DNA of 64,000 nt. It comes from Paucidesulfovibrio longus DSM 6739 (GTDB lineage Bacteria; Desulfobacterota; Desulfovibrionia; Desulfovibrionales; Desulfovibrionaceae). This document shows, piece by piece, positions 22,409-31,678 of this stretch; positions within the stretch are counted from its first letter, which is position 1, and every line of letters starts with the position of its first letter. The notes below the pieces were generated by a model. That model saw only the letters and a program-made list of their open reading frames with translations, did not search any database and was not told the origin of the DNA. Where the stretch lies: the NCBI RefSeq assembly GCF_000420485.1, contig NZ_ATVA01000017.1, positions 186,001 to 250,000 of the forward strand, given 5' to 3'. Position numbers and translations under genes: made by a program.

Positions 22409-24598
22409 TCAGTGGTCCGGCAGCTCCACGACGAACTGCGCGCCGCCTTCGGGCCGCGAGGAAGCGTTGACCACGCCGCGATGGTCGCCCACCACGGCCC
22501 GGACAATGGTCAGGCCCAGGCCCGTGCCGCCCTTCTTGCGCGAAAAATACGGCTCGAACAGGCGCGAGGCTTCCTCCTTGGACAGGCCCGGCCCGTTGTC
22601 GCGCACGGCGATGACGATCTTGCCCCGCTCGGCGTCGCGCCGGGCGGCCACTTCCACCTCGCCGCCCTCGCGCCCGTTCAGGGCTTCCGCCGCGTTGGTC
22701 AGCAGGTTGATGAAGACCCTGCGCAGGGCTTCGCGGTCGAAGGGAAAGGCCGGAAGGTCGGCTTCCGCGTCCAGACGCCACTGCACGCTTCGGTGCGTGT
22801 TGGCGAACATGCTCACGACCTCCTCCAGGAGCGGAGCCAGGACGTCGGGCCGGGGCTGGACCTCCGGAAGCTTGGCATAGGCCGAGAACTGCGTGACCAT
22901 CTGCTGGATGCGCTCCACCTGCTTGACGATCAGCTCGGTGCACTCCTGGAAGGTCTTGTCCTGGTGCTCCTCGCCGTAGCGGCGCTGGAGCCGCTGGGCC
23001 GAAAGCTTGATGGGCGTGAGCGGGTTCTTGATCTCGTGGGCGATGCGCCGGGCCACCTCGCGCCAGGCCGCCATGCGCTGGACCTTTTCCAGCTCGGTGA
23101 TGTCCTCGAACACGGCCACGATGCCGTAGGCCTCGCCGTCCTTGGCGCGCAGGGACACCACGTTGACGAAGAACTTGGCCGTCTTGGAGCGGACCGGAAT
23201 CTCGAGCTGGCGCTGCCACTGGGACTGGGGATCCTGGACCATCTGCTCGCGGGCCTCGCGCAGCATCTCCGCGAATTCGCCCTGCAGGAACATCAGCGGC
23301 TTTCTGCCGATGATCTCCCTCGAGACCAGGCTGAGCATGTCCTCGGCCGCGCGGTTCATGGTTCCGACCCGGCCCTCGTGGTCCATGGTCACCACGCCGG
23401 AGGTGATGTTGTCGAGCACGGCCTCGATGTAGCGGCCGCGCCGTTCCAGCTCGCGGTTCTGCTGGGCGAGGCGGCGGTTGTAGGTGTCCAGCCGGGCGCG
23501 GCTCTCGCGCAGGTCTTCGGTCATGCCGTTGAACGATTTGACCAGAAAGCCCAGCTCGTCGTCCGAGGGGTCTTCCAGCTTCACGGAAAGATCGCCGCGC
23601 GCCACGCGTTCCGTGCCCGCGGCCAGGGCCTGGATGGGCGCGGACAGCTCCTTGGCCAGCCGGAACCCGAACCAGATCGCGCCGAGGATGATCAGCGAGG
23701 TCATCACGCCGAGAGTCATGTACAGGGTCGTCTTCCAGGGGCTCTTGAGCGTCTTCAGCTTCTGGTATTCGTTGAGTCCGTTGATGACCTGGCGCAGCTT
23801 CTCGTGCACGTCCCAGCCGAGCTGGTCCGCGACCACGATGTAGCCCGTCTCGCCGTCGTCCACGGGCCGGAAGACCACGACGTGGTCCACGCCGCCGCCC
23901 TTGAGCAGGAAGGCCGAGCCGGGATTCTCGCGGTATTGCCGGGCGAGCTGCCCCTCCACCGAGGACCAGGCCCGGCTGATGCGCTCGTTGCGGAAGACCG
24001 TGAGCCAGGTGCCGTCGGGCTTGGCCACGCCGAGCAGGCTCACGCCCCATTCCTCGCCCTTCTCCCGGCAGAATTCGTCCATGCCCTTGCCGCCCCAGCG
24101 GAAGGACTTGCCGCGCAGGAGCGTTTCCAGGGTGGCGGCCTGCCTGTCCAGGCGGTCCTCCATGACCCGGTAGAACGTCTCCGAAAGGTTCAGGGAGTGT
24201 TCCATGCTGTCCTCGACCTGGACCTTGAACCAGTAGTCCACCGAGGTCTGCACGAACTTCACCGAGACCATGAACATGAGCAGGGTGGGGATCAGCGAGA
24301 GGGAAACGAAGGCCACCACGAGGCGCGTGCGCAGCCGCGAGCCGAGCACCCGGCGGCGGCGCTCCAGCAGGAGCTTGACCGCGTTGCGGGTGACGATGAA
24401 GAGCACCAGCAGGAGCAGGATGAAATTGACGTTGAACAGGCCGAGAAAAAGATAGGAATCCACGGCCAGATACTTGAGCTGGACCCAGGTGAGCACGCCG
24501 ATGAGCGCGAAACAGGTCAGGGCGATGGCCAGCTCTCGCCGGCGGCGCTTGCGCTCCTTCTCCTGCGGCGCGCCCACGGGAATGGATTGCTCTTCCAT
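22409..24598 (-). CDS. NtrY-like membrane sensor histidine kinase
   Basis: A 729-residue kinase. Several membrane helices near the N-terminus (about residues 25-110) frame a roughly 170-residue periplasmic part; a further helix near 290-310 precedes a HAMP unit (LSAPIQALAAGTERVARGDL), then PAS (YIEAVLDNITSGVVTMDHEG), the phospho-acceptor His521 in RRIAHEIKNPLTPIKLSAQR, and the ATPase domain with FINLLTNAAEAL and GTGLGLTIVRAVV. Domain order and motif text fit NtrY, the sensor of the NtrY-NtrX system. No NtrX gene is adjacent; the NtrX-like regulator at 14840-16240 is the nearest candidate. Divergent from the Lon-like gene. Confidence 0.9.
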   Translation of the reverse strand: MEEQSIPVGAPQEKERKRRRRELAIALTCFALIGVLTWVQLKYLAVDSYLFLGLFNVNFILLLLVLFIVTRNAVKLLLERRRRVLGSRLRTRLVVAFVSLSLIPTLLMFMVSVKFVQTSVDYWFKVQVEDSMEHSLNLSETFYRVMEDRLDRQAATLETLLRGKSFRWGGKGMDEFCREKGEEWGVSLLGVAKPDGTWLTVFRNERISRAWSSVEGQLARQYRENPGSAFLLKGGGVDHVVVFRPVDDGETGYIVVADQLGWDVHEKLRQVINGLNEYQKLKTLKSPWKTTLYMTLGVMTSLIILGAIWFGFRLAKELSAPIQALAAGTERVARGDLSVKLEDPSDDELGFLVKSFNGMTEDLRESRARLDTYNRRLAQQNRELERRGRYIEAVLDNITSGVVTMDHEGRVGTMNRAAEDMLSLVSREIIGRKPLMFLQGEFAEMLREAREQMVQDPQSQWQRQLEIPVRSKTAKFFVNVVSLRAKDGEAYGIVAVFEDITELEKVQRMAAWREVARRIAHEIKNPLTPIKLSAQRLQRRYGEEHQDKTFQECTELIVKQVERIQQMVTQFSAYAKLPEVQPRPDVLAPLLEEVVSMFANTHRSVQWRLDAEADLPAFPFDREALRRVFINLLTNAAEALNGREGGEVEVAARRDAERGKIVIAVRDNGPGLSKEEASRLFEPYFSRKKGGTGLGLTIVRAVVGDHRGVVNASSRPEGGAQFVVELPDH

Positions 24599-24761
24599 GC
24601 CGGATGCGTACCAGCAGCAAGGCCCGAATACAAGCGCGCAGGCATGCCCATCCGCACAACCCGGATTCGCCCCTGGTGACAAACCAGCGCAAAGCACTTA
24701 CTGTCTTTGCTCCGGCAAGGCGTTCCATTCCGGGCCGGAAATATCCGCAAGAGAGACGCAC

Positions 24762-27170
24762 ATGACCACCAAGCCGAAAACCCTGGACGCCCGCATGCTT
24801 CGCGCCGTCCTCGACCCTGATAGAATCCCCTACGCCGACAGCCGCGAGATTCCCTCGGGCAACGGCTATTCCCGCTTCCAGCCCCGCGCCATCCAGGCCC
24901 TGGAGCTGGCCCTGCGCATCAAGGGCAACGAATACAACATCTACGTCGCGGGCGACTCGAACATGGGCCGCACCTACTTCGTGCGCAACCATCTCAAGCC
25001 CGCGGCCAGGAAGGCGTCCACCCCGCCGGACTGGATCTACCTGCACAACTTCGAGAACGCGGACCGGCCCGTGGCCGTGCGCCTGCCCGCGGGCCAGGGG
25101 CGGGCCTTCAAGAACGCCATGTCCAAGGCCCTGACCGCCATCCGCGCGGACCTTCCCGCCTATTTCGACCGCGACAGCTACCACAAGCGCCATGAGACGC
25201 TCTTCAAAAGCCACAACCAGCGCCGCGAAGACCTCTTCGCCAAGATGGAAGAGGCGGCCAAGGCCAAGCAGTTCCGGCTGGAGATGGACGAGGCCGGGGG
25301 CCTGACCCTCTCGCCCATGGTGGACGGCGAAGCCATCGACGACAAGGCCTTCGAGCAGCTGCCCAAAAAGGAGCGCACAAGGCTCAAGCGCGAGGGCGAC
25401 GTGCTGCTCTCGGACATCGGCACCTTCCTGCGCCAGATCAACCAGAGCGAGAAGGGCCTCAAGCGCGAGGAGCTGGAACTCCAGCGCACCATCGCCCGCG
25501 AGGCCCTGGCCGAGAATTTCCAGCCCCTGGTGGAGCGCTTCGGCTCCCATGAAAAGCTCGCCGCCTACATCAAGGACGCCGAGGAATATCTCGTCGAGAA
25601 CGTGGACCTCTTCCTGCCCAGGGACGGCCAGGCCAATCTCACGGCCGCCCAGAACGAGAGCAACGTGGACGACCACTTCTCGCGCTTCGACGTGAACCTC
25701 TTCGTGGACAACAGCCGCACCGAGGGCGCGCCCATCATCGTGGAGGACCATCCCACGAACTTCAACCTCCTGGGCAGCATCGAGCGCGAGGCCGAACTCG
25801 GCGCGCTCTACACGGACCACACCCTGATCCGGCCCGGCAGCCTGCACAAGGCCAACCACGGCTTCCTGATCCTGAACACCGAGGATCTGCTCTCCAGCCC
25901 GTCCTCCTGGGAGGGGCTGCTGCGCGCCCTGCGCGCCGGGCGCTCGCGCATCGAGGATCCCGTGGACCAGGAGCAGGTGCGCACCCGGACCATCGAGCCG
26001 GAAACCATTCCCCTGGACCTCAAGATCGTGCTCATCGGCACGGACGAGAACTACGAGGCCCTGCTCTACCACGACGACCGCTTCCAGAAGTATTTCAAGC
26101 TCAAGGCCCACATGCAGTCCACGGCCCCGCGCACCATGCCCAACATCCGCCACTACCTCGCGGTCATCGGCAGGATCGTGCGCGAAAGCGGGCTGCTGCC
26201 CTTCGACCGTTCGGCCCTGGCCGGACTGGTGGACTTCTCCTCCCGGCTGGTGGAAGACCAGAAAAAACTCTCCCTGCACTTCCCCCTCGTGCGCGAGCGC
26301 ATGATCGAGGCCTCGGCCCTGGCCGAGATGGACGGCAAGGACATGGTCGGCGCGGACCACCTCCGCGAGGCCGTGGGCACCCGCGACTTCCGCTCCAACC
26401 TCTTCGAAGAGGAATACATGGGCGACTACGAGCGGGAGGTCATCAAGGTGGCCACCACGGGCGAGGCCGTGGGCCGCTGCAACGGCCTCTCCGTGACGCT
26501 CTTCGGCGACTACGAGTTCGGCCTGCCGCACCAGATCTCCTGCACCGTGGGCGTGGGCCACGGCGGCATCCTCGACCTGGAACGCGAGGCGCAGCTCGGC
26601 GGGCCGATCCACACCAAGGGCATGATGATCCTCAAGAGCTACCTGCTCAACCTCTTCGCCCAGGACAAGCCCACGGTCATGACCGGCAGCCTCTGCTTCG
26701 AGCAGAGCTACGCCGGCATCGAGGGCGACTCCGCCTCGGGCGCGGAGCTGGCCGCGCTGCTTTCCGCCCTTTCCGGCGTGCCCATCAACCTCTCCTTCGC
26801 CTTCACGGGCGCGGTGAGCCAGTCCGGCCAGATCATGGCCGTGGGCGGCGTCAACCGGAAGATCGAAGGCTTCTACGAAGTCTGCCGACGCCACGGCCTC
26901 ACGGGCCGCCAGGGCGTGATCTTTCCCAGGGACAACGCCGTGAACCTGATGCTGCGCGACGACGTGGTCCGCGCCGTGGAAGAGGGCAAGTTCTTCATCC
27001 ATCCGGTCAGCAGCGTGGAGGAGGCCATGGGCATCCTCACCGGGCTTCCCGCCGGAAAAAAGGGCAAGGACGGGCGGTTCCCCACGGGCACGCTCTATCG
27101 CCGCGTGGACGACCGCCTGGCCGAACTGGCCCGCCTGGCCAGCGAATACGGCCGGGGCGCCTCCTCTTGA
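24762..27170 (+). CDS. Lon-family protease with degenerate ATP-binding loop
   Basis: An 802-residue protein of the Lon-related putative ATP-dependent protease group. The N-terminal AAA-like part holds AGDSNMGRTYFV, where the Walker A lysine is Arg70, and HKANHGFLILNTEDLL in place of a clear Walker B. A long charged insertion (about residues 130-300) follows. The C-terminal Lon protease domain (about 560-780) has catalytic Ser657 in EGDSASGAELAALLSAL and Lys700 in AVGGVNRKIEGFY. The 43-residue spacing equals that of E. coli Lon Ser679/Lys722. It is cytosolic. The start ATG has GAGAG upstream. Whether it hydrolyses ATP is doubtful. Confidence 0.9.
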   Translation: MTTKPKTLDARMLRAVLDPDRIPYADSREIPSGNGYSRFQPRAIQALELALRIKGNEYNIYVAGDSNMGRTYFVRNHLKPAARKASTPPDWIYLHNFENADRPVAVRLPAGQGRAFKNAMSKALTAIRADLPAYFDRDSYHKRHETLFKSHNQRREDLFAKMEEAAKAKQFRLEMDEAGGLTLSPMVDGEAIDDKAFEQLPKKERTRLKREGDVLLSDIGTFLRQINQSEKGLKREELELQRTIAREALAENFQPLVERFGSHEKLAAYIKDAEEYLVENVDLFLPRDGQANLTAAQNESNVDDHFSRFDVNLFVDNSRTEGAPIIVEDHPTNFNLLGSIEREAELGALYTDHTLIRPGSLHKANHGFLILNTEDLLSSPSSWEGLLRALRAGRSRIEDPVDQEQVRTRTIEPETIPLDLKIVLIGTDENYEALLYHDDRFQKYFKLKAHMQSTAPRTMPNIRHYLAVIGRIVRESGLLPFDRSALAGLVDFSSRLVEDQKKLSLHFPLVRERMIEASALAEMDGKDMVGADHLREAVGTRDFRSNLFEEEYMGDYEREVIKVATTGEAVGRCNGLSVTLFGDYEFGLPHQISCTVGVGHGGILDLEREAQLGGPIHTKGMMILKSYLLNLFAQDKPTVMTGSLCFEQSYAGIEGDSASGAELAALLSALSGVPINLSFAFTGAVSQSGQIMAVGGVNRKIEGFYEVCRRHGLTGRQGVIFPRDNAVNLMLRDDVVRAVEEGKFFIHPVSSVEEAMGILTGLPAGKKGKDGRFPTGTLYRRVDDRLAELARLASEYGRGASS

Positions 27171-27217
27171 TCCGGCCCCGCCCGCGCGGCGGCGTCCCGC
27201 CTCGCTGGCGGAATCCA

Positions 27218-27246
27218 TTGATGTCGGCATGAATATGTCGTATTGA
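27218..27246 (+). promoter_or_regulatory. Candidate promoter for the 254-aa gene
   Basis: TTGATG (27218-27223) and TATTGA (27241-27246) with a 17-base spacer, 19 bases before the ATG at 27265. The implied leader is short and contains the GGAGG-rich ribosome site. Confidence 0.4.
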
Positions 27247-27264
27247 TGGAGGTCGGAGGGTGTA

Positions 27265-28029
27265 ATGTCCAAGGCGTGGATCATGGCCAAGCGTCCCGAG
27301 TTCGTCCGGGACATGTTCCGGAACTTCTGCCAGGCCTGCGGGTTTCTCGACGAGCAGTTCGAGCGCTACGACCGTGTCGGCAGCGTGGATTTCGAACAGC
27401 TGCGGGATCTCATCGGCGAGGAGAGCTTCAAGGGGCTTCTCTGGCGGCTCAAGGACACGGCGCACCACGTCTTCCGCAACGACCCGGACGACCCCATCGA
27501 GGGCCGCTTCCTGGATTGGGGCATGGGCTACATCTTCCACGAATGCATCAAGCTCAAGGAGGACAGCTACCAGCAGCTGACCTACGCGCCGTGGCTGCGC
27601 GAGATGGCCGTGGAAGGGGCGAGCGGACAGGATGTGGCCGGGCAGCTTTTGAACCTGCCGGGCCAGACCGAAGAGTCCATGCGCCGCGAGATCGCACGCA
27701 TCAGAGTCATTCTCGATCAATGCAAGCGTCTGCTTCCCGTGTATCTTTCGCGCCACAGCGACAATGCGCTGCTCGCAAGACTCATTTTCGCACAAAGCGA
27801 CATGGTCCGGGGCGTCTTCGGTGAACTGTATGACGACCTGATCGACGGCATTTATGCTGGACAGGCATGGATGCTTTACGTTCTCGCGTCGCGCAGTCTG
27901 CGGCTCGGCGGCTGGATGGACCAGGCGCGCGAGGCCGTTACGGAGGCGTATAAAATAAAACCGGACGAGAAAATTGTCTTGCAGGAAAAAAAAATTATTG
28001 ATAATTGGTCCCTTAGGATTGAAAGTTGA
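27265..28029 (+). CDS. Unknown 254-residue protein
   Basis: A soluble, helix-rich protein without a motif I recognise. It contains several aromatic and cysteine residues (FRNFCQACGFLDEQF, YIFHECIKLKEDSYQQL) and a helical C-terminal half (LLARLIFAQSDMVRGVFGEL). No signal peptide. The last 90 bases are markedly A+T-rich compared with the rest and include a run of nine A (27986-27994), giving the C-terminal QEKKIIDNW. It precedes the LysM lipoprotein gene by 55 bases, which is in the +1 frame and open upstream of its own start. Confidence 0.75.
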   Translation: MSKAWIMAKRPEFVRDMFRNFCQACGFLDEQFERYDRVGSVDFEQLRDLIGEESFKGLLWRLKDTAHHVFRNDPDDPIEGRFLDWGMGYIFHECIKLKEDSYQQLTYAPWLREMAVEGASGQDVAGQLLNLPGQTEESMRREIARIRVILDQCKRLLPVYLSRHSDNALLARLIFAQSDMVRGVFGELYDDLIDGIYAGQAWMLYVLASRSLRLGGWMDQAREAVTEAYKIKPDEKIVLQEKKIIDNWSLRIES

Positions 28030-28084
28030 CCTTTACCCGTATGTGCAAGGCTGTAATTTCTTTACCCAATTGAGGAGGCGTACA

Positions 28085-28537
28085 ATGAAGAAAATTATTC
28101 TGCTCGCGGTCGCCCTGAGCCTCGTCTTTGCCCTGGGCTGCTCCAAAAAGGTGAAAACCGAGCCGGAGACCGTGGTTGTCAAGGAACAGACGATGGACAA
28201 GGTTCTCACCCCCATGCAGCGCTACGAGGAAGACTATGCCAAGCTTCCCACCAGCCACAGCGTGACCAAGGGCGAGTGCCTCTGGTGGATCGCCGAGTAC
28301 AAGCAGATCTACAACGATCCGTTCATGTGGCCCCTGATCTACAAGGCCAACCGTGACCAGATCAAGAACCCGGATCTGATCTACCCCGGCCAGAACTTCT
28401 CCGTGCCCCGCGACTTCTCCCTGGACGAAGTCAAGGAAGGACGCAAGGCCGCCGGCGCTCCGTGGAAGGCTCTCGAGCCCGCCGCCGATGCCGTCATCCC
28501 GGCCCAGATGCGCGCCAACCTCGGCTACAGCTTCTAA
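28085..28537 (+). CDS. LysM-domain lipoprotein
   Basis: A 150-residue lipoprotein. Signal [19 protein letters not shown] with Cys19 as the lipid site; then a short charged linker and a LysM-like domain ([18 protein letters not shown] to [17 protein letters not shown], about residues 57-110) that should bind peptidoglycan. GAGGAGG lies six bases before the ATG. A strong terminator follows 30 bases after the stop, so it ends the transcript. The abundance-type signals (perfect ribosome site, terminator) suggest a well-expressed envelope protein. Confidence 0.9.
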   Translation: MKKIILLAVALSLVFALGCSKKVKTEPETVVVKEQTMDKVLTPMQRYEEDYAKLPTSHSVTKGECLWWIAEYKQIYNDPFMWPLIYKANRDQIKNPDLIYPGQNFSVPRDFSLDEVKEGRKAAGAPWKALEPAADAVIPAQMRANLGYSF

Positions 28538-28566
28538 TAAGCGGCCGAAGCCATACGCAGCTATAC

Positions 28567-28600
28567 GGGGCGCCTCCTTCGGGGGGCGCCTTTAATTTTT
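28567..28600 (+). terminator. Intrinsic terminator after LysM lipoprotein gene
   Basis: Stem GGCGCCTCC with GGGGGCGCC (one wobble), loop TTCG, followed by TTTAATTTTT. Confidence 0.88.
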
Positions 28601-28668
28601 CCCCAAGCCCCGCATTGACACCCCTCCCCCCTCTGCTATTCTCCAGTTACATAATGGAGAGGCCTTAC

Positions 28669-29814
28669 ATGAACATGGTCTTCGGCTGGCTGCGCACCCC
28701 TTTCGCAAAGTTGTTCGGCGCCATTCTCGGCGTGTTGCTGGCCGCCACGCTCGGCTTCTACTGGTTCGAGCTGCGCAACAACATGGTGCACGGACCGCTC
28801 TCCGCGCTCTGGTGGAGCGTCGTCACCCTGACCACCGTGGGCTACGGGGACATCGTGCCCCAGACCGCGGGCGGACGCATCATGGGCATCCTGGTCATGC
28901 TCTGCGGCATAGGCCTCGTGAGCACCTTCACCGGCAACCTGGCCTCCATGCTCGTGGAGCGCAAGGCCAGGAAACGCAAAGGGCTTCTGGAAGTGAAACT
29001 CAACGACCACATCGTCATCCTCGGATGGAACGCCTTCGCCCTCAACCTGGCCCAGGCCCTGGTCCAGGACGGGGTGCTCGACGGGCGCAGCCTCGTGCTC
29101 GTGAACACCCTCGGCGAAGAGGCCCGCAGCGAAATCGCCTACTCCCTGGGCCTGGGCGAGCGGTTGCAGTTCGTCCACGGCAGCGGAGCGCAGAAAAGCG
29201 TCGTGCACAAGGCGCGGCCCCAGGAAGCCCGCACGGCCTACCTGCTCTGCCAGGAAGGCCTGGACCCGGCCGAAGCGGACCAGCAAACCATCTATTCGGC
29301 CCTGACCCTGCGCTCGCTCGCGCCCAAGCTGCCCATCTACGGGGAGGTCGGGCTGCCGGACAACCGCGAGCACCTGCTCCGCGCCGGGGTCAACGAACTG
29401 CTCGTGCGCGGAGAAATCGCCACCCGCGCGCTCGGACTCATGGGCCGCGACCCTGCCCTCTGGAGCCTGATGCAGTCCATGCTCGGCCTGCGGGGAGCCG
29501 GGCTTCTCGACCTGCGCCCCCTGACGCGGGAGGAACGCGGAATGGACTGGCGAACCTTCGCCGAGCGCTGCCGCGCCCAGAACGGGAGCCTGCCCCTGGC
29601 CCTGTGCAAGAAGAGCCGCGACATTTCGCTTCAGGACATCCTGGACGAAGGATCCGCCCTGGATTCCTTCATCCTGGAGCTGTTCGCCTCCTCGGGCCAG
29701 GACACGCGCCTCGGCGAGCAGGGTCCGGGCGTGACGGCCAACCCTTCCGACGACGAGCCCCTGGCCGCATACGATTCGGTTCTCTTTATGAAAGCGCGGG
29801 GGGCAAAGTCATGA
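28669..29814 (+). CDS. Two-helix K+ channel with TrkA-N (RCK) domain
   Basis: A 381-residue MthK-like channel subunit. Two membrane helices (about residues 13-32 and 70-92) frame the pore helix and selectivity filter TVGYGD (residues 56-61). A cytosolic TrkA-N/RCK domain follows ([19 protein letters not shown], about 110-250), with a C-terminal extension of about 130 residues. The ATG at 28669 is preferred over ATG 28654 because GGAGAGG sits six bases upstream of it. Its stop overlaps the start of a cyclic-nucleotide-binding protein gene (ATGA), so the two are almost surely made together and probably work as one gated channel. Confidence 0.92.
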   Translation: MNMVFGWLRTPFAKLFGAILGVLLAATLGFYWFELRNNMVHGPLSALWWSVVTLTTVGYGDIVPQTAGGRIMGILVMLCGIGLVSTFTGNLASMLVERKARKRKGLLEVKLNDHIVILGWNAFALNLAQALVQDGVLDGRSLVLVNTLGEEARSEIAYSLGLGERLQFVHGSGAQKSVVHKARPQEARTAYLLCQEGLDPAEADQQTIYSALTLRSLAPKLPIYGEVGLPDNREHLLRAGVNELLVRGEIATRALGLMGRDPALWSLMQSMLGLRGAGLLDLRPLTREERGMDWRTFAERCRAQNGSLPLALCKKSRDISLQDILDEGSALDSFILELFASSGQDTRLGEQGPGVTANPSDDEPLAAYDSVLFMKARGAKS

Positions 29815-30329
29815 GCGACATCGAATGGAGCCGCATTCCGCTCTTCGAGGGACTGACCGAAGACTGGCTCAAGCTCGTTGCGGCCATCTTCGACAGCGTG
29901 GACATTCCGGCCGGGCAAAACCTGCTGGAGGAAGGGAACGAGGGCGACGAACTGTATATCCTGGTGCGGGGCCGCGTGCGCGTCATCAAGGCCATGCTCA
30001 TCCAGGGCATGAACCTGCCCCTGCTGGAGGCGGCCAGCCCGCACAAGGTGCTGGCCACCCTGGGGGCCGAGGGCTACCCGGTCTTCGGGGAAATGGCCCT
30101 GCTCGACCTCGACATCCGCTCGGCCACGGTGACCGTGATCGAGGACGCCCGATTCCTGCGCACGGACCGCGAACGCTTTTTCGCCCTGGTGGAGCAGGAA
30201 CCCCGGCTGGGCAGCCGCCTGCTGGCCATCCTCGGCAAACGGCTGGCCGCCACGGTACGCCGCAGCAACAACGAGCTGATCAAGCTGACCACGGCCCTGG
30301 CCCTGGCCCTGACGCGCAGCAGAGCCTGA
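29811..30329 (+). CDS. Cyclic nucleotide-binding domain protein
   Basis: A 172-residue cytosolic protein made of one cNMP-binding domain: [40 protein letters not shown], then a loop of about 25 residues with hydrophobic content, then [19 protein letters not shown] (phosphate-binding cassette, with FGEMALLD and RSATV), and a helical C-terminus. No DNA-binding domain is present, so it is not a Crp-type regulator. Given its four-base overlap with the channel gene, its likely role is to sense cyclic nucleotide and gate that channel; this is inference. Confidence 0.9.
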   Translation: MSDIEWSRIPLFEGLTEDWLKLVAAIFDSVDIPAGQNLLEEGNEGDELYILVRGRVRVIKAMLIQGMNLPLLEAASPHKVLATLGAEGYPVFGEMALLDLDIRSATVTVIEDARFLRTDRERFFALVEQEPRLGSRLLAILGKRLAATVRRSNNELIKLTTALALALTRSRA

Positions 30330-30342
30330 TTCGATATTATTC

Positions 30343-30371
30343 TTGCGATTACCCATCCCTTCCGTTACGTT
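30343..30371 (+). promoter_or_regulatory. Candidate rlpA promoter
   Basis: TTGCGA (30343-30348) and TACGTT (30366-30371) spaced by 17 bases, in the locally A+T-rich stretch between the cNMP gene and rlpA. Match quality is moderate. Confidence 0.35.
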
Positions 30372-30411
30372 AGAAAAAATCTAGAAAGACGGACAATCAG
30401 GGGTGGGACTT

Positions 30412-31377
30412 ATGAGACGTACCGTCAGGCAGATGCGCGTCGTCGCGTTCGCGGCGTGCTGCATCGTATTGCTTGTCAGCATTGGTTGCGTTCAGAAAAA
30501 ACGCATTTACAGCGAACCGGCCCATTACGACCACGGGACGGCTTCGCCCGCCTCCGCATCCGCGCCGGCCCAGGCCGGAACCCAGAGCGCGAACCTGGCC
30601 GTGCAGCAGCAGGAGCTTCCGGAACAGAAGCCGCTCCCCGCGGCCCAATCCGCGACCCAATCCGCGCCCGAACCCGCGCCCGCACCCGCGCCCGCACCGC
30701 AAGCCGAAACCGCCCCGCCGCAAGCCGTTGCCGCCGCTCCTTCCGGAGACGTGGGCATGGCCTCCTGGATCGCGGACGACTTCCACGGACTGCGCACCGC
30801 CAGCGGCGAACTCTACGACAAAGACGCCCTGACCGCCTCGCACCGGGATCTGCCCATGAACACGAGGGTGGAGGTCACCAACCTGGAGAACGGTCGCTTC
30901 ACCGTGGTGCGCATCAACGATCGCGGCCCCTTCAAGAAAAACCGGATCATCGACGTGTCGCGCCGCGCGGCCGAGGAACTGGGCATGATTTCCTCCGGAC
31001 TGGCCAAGGTGCGCCTGCGCGTGCTCGACGGCCAGGGAGCGCCGTCCGGTCAAGGCGCGACAGAGACGAAACAGCCCGCCCCCGACGAAGCGTCGAAGGC
31101 GGGCAGTGTCTCGGGACAATCGTCCCAGGCCCAGCCGGATTCCTGGTATGTGCAGGTCGGCGCGTTCCAGGATCGGGAAAACGCCAAAAACGTCCTGGCG
31201 GGTCTGTATTCCGCCGGATACGGGCAGTCTCGCATCAGCCGCAGCCAGGAGGACGGCCTCTACCGCGTCCAGGCGGGCAGCTTCGCCACCAGGGCCGATG
31301 CCGAAGCCGCCCTGGAAACGCTCAAGCCGCAATATCCCGCAGGCTACGTGATCAATTCGGGTTCAGTTCAGCCCTGA
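30412..31377 (+). CDS. rlpA: RlpA-family septal ring lipoprotein with SPOR domain
   Basis: A 321-residue lipoprotein: signal with lipobox VSIGC (about residue 26), an Ala/Pro/Gln-rich linker with repeated PAPAPAP, the double-psi beta-barrel RlpA domain (about 105-205: GMASWIADDFHGLRTASGE, then FTVVRINDRGPFKKNRIIDV with the catalytic-type Asp and the HDRG-like NDRGP), and a C-terminal SPOR domain (about 245-318: SWYVQVGAFQDRENAKNVL). RlpA enzymes cut peptidoglycan strands lacking stem peptides at the septum. ATG 30412 has AGGGGTGG upstream. The 3' end overlaps the convergent HU-family gene by 26 bases. Confidence 0.93.
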   Translation: MRRTVRQMRVVAFAACCIVLLVSIGCVQKKRIYSEPAHYDHGTASPASASAPAQAGTQSANLAVQQQELPEQKPLPAAQSATQSAPEPAPAPAPAPQAETAPPQAVAAAPSGDVGMASWIADDFHGLRTASGELYDKDALTASHRDLPMNTRVEVTNLENGRFTVVRINDRGPFKKNRIIDVSRRAAEELGMISSGLAKVRLRVLDGQGAPSGQGATETKQPAPDEASKAGSVSGQSSQAQPDSWYVQVGAFQDRENAKNVLAGLYSAGYGQSRISRSQEDGLYRVQAGSFATRADAEAALETLKPQYPAGYVINSGSVQP

Positions 31378-31642
31378 ACTTGCGGGAAAGCCGGAACACG
31401 ACGACCTTGCGCGGCGGCAGCGTGATGGTCTCGCTGGTCTGGGGGTTGCGCCCCTTGCGCGCGCGCTTGTCGTAGGCCTCGAACTTGCCGAAGCCGCTCA
31501 CGAGAAGGGCATGGTCCTTCTTGATGGACAGCTTCATGATGTCGAGGATGCTCTCCACGAGATCCTTGATCTCGGCACGGTTCTTCTCCGTGCGCTCGTA
31601 GATGTAGTCAACGATCCCGGCTTTGGTCAGCGTCTGTGACAT
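31352..31642 (-). CDS. HU/IHF-family DNA-binding protein
   Basis: A 96-residue nucleoid protein that bends DNA as a dimer. Seen are the N-terminal helices (LTKAGIVDYIYERTEKNRAE), the core LLVSGFGKFEAYDKRARKGR, the DNA-inserting arm with NPQT (GRNPQTSETITLPPRK) and VVVFRLSRKFRAELN. It is slightly longer than HU and could be an IHF subunit; the sequence alone does not decide. AGGAGG five bases before the ATG at 31642. It follows the HIT gene by 36 bases in the same direction, and its 3' end overlaps rlpA. Confidence 0.92.
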   Translation of the reverse strand: MSQTLTKAGIVDYIYERTEKNRAEIKDLVESILDIMKLSIKKDHALLVSGFGKFEAYDKRARKGRNPQTSETITLPPRKVVVFRLSRKFRAELNPN

Positions 31643-31678
31643 GCTTGCCTCCTGGTCTGAAGACATGGGTACTCCTGC

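Noticed and set aside
22176-27314. Minus-strand frame of about 1700 codons
   Set aside because: It runs antisense to the Lon-like gene and in another frame of the NtrY-like gene, with His/Gly/Ala/Arg-rich composition typical of a high-G+C shadow.
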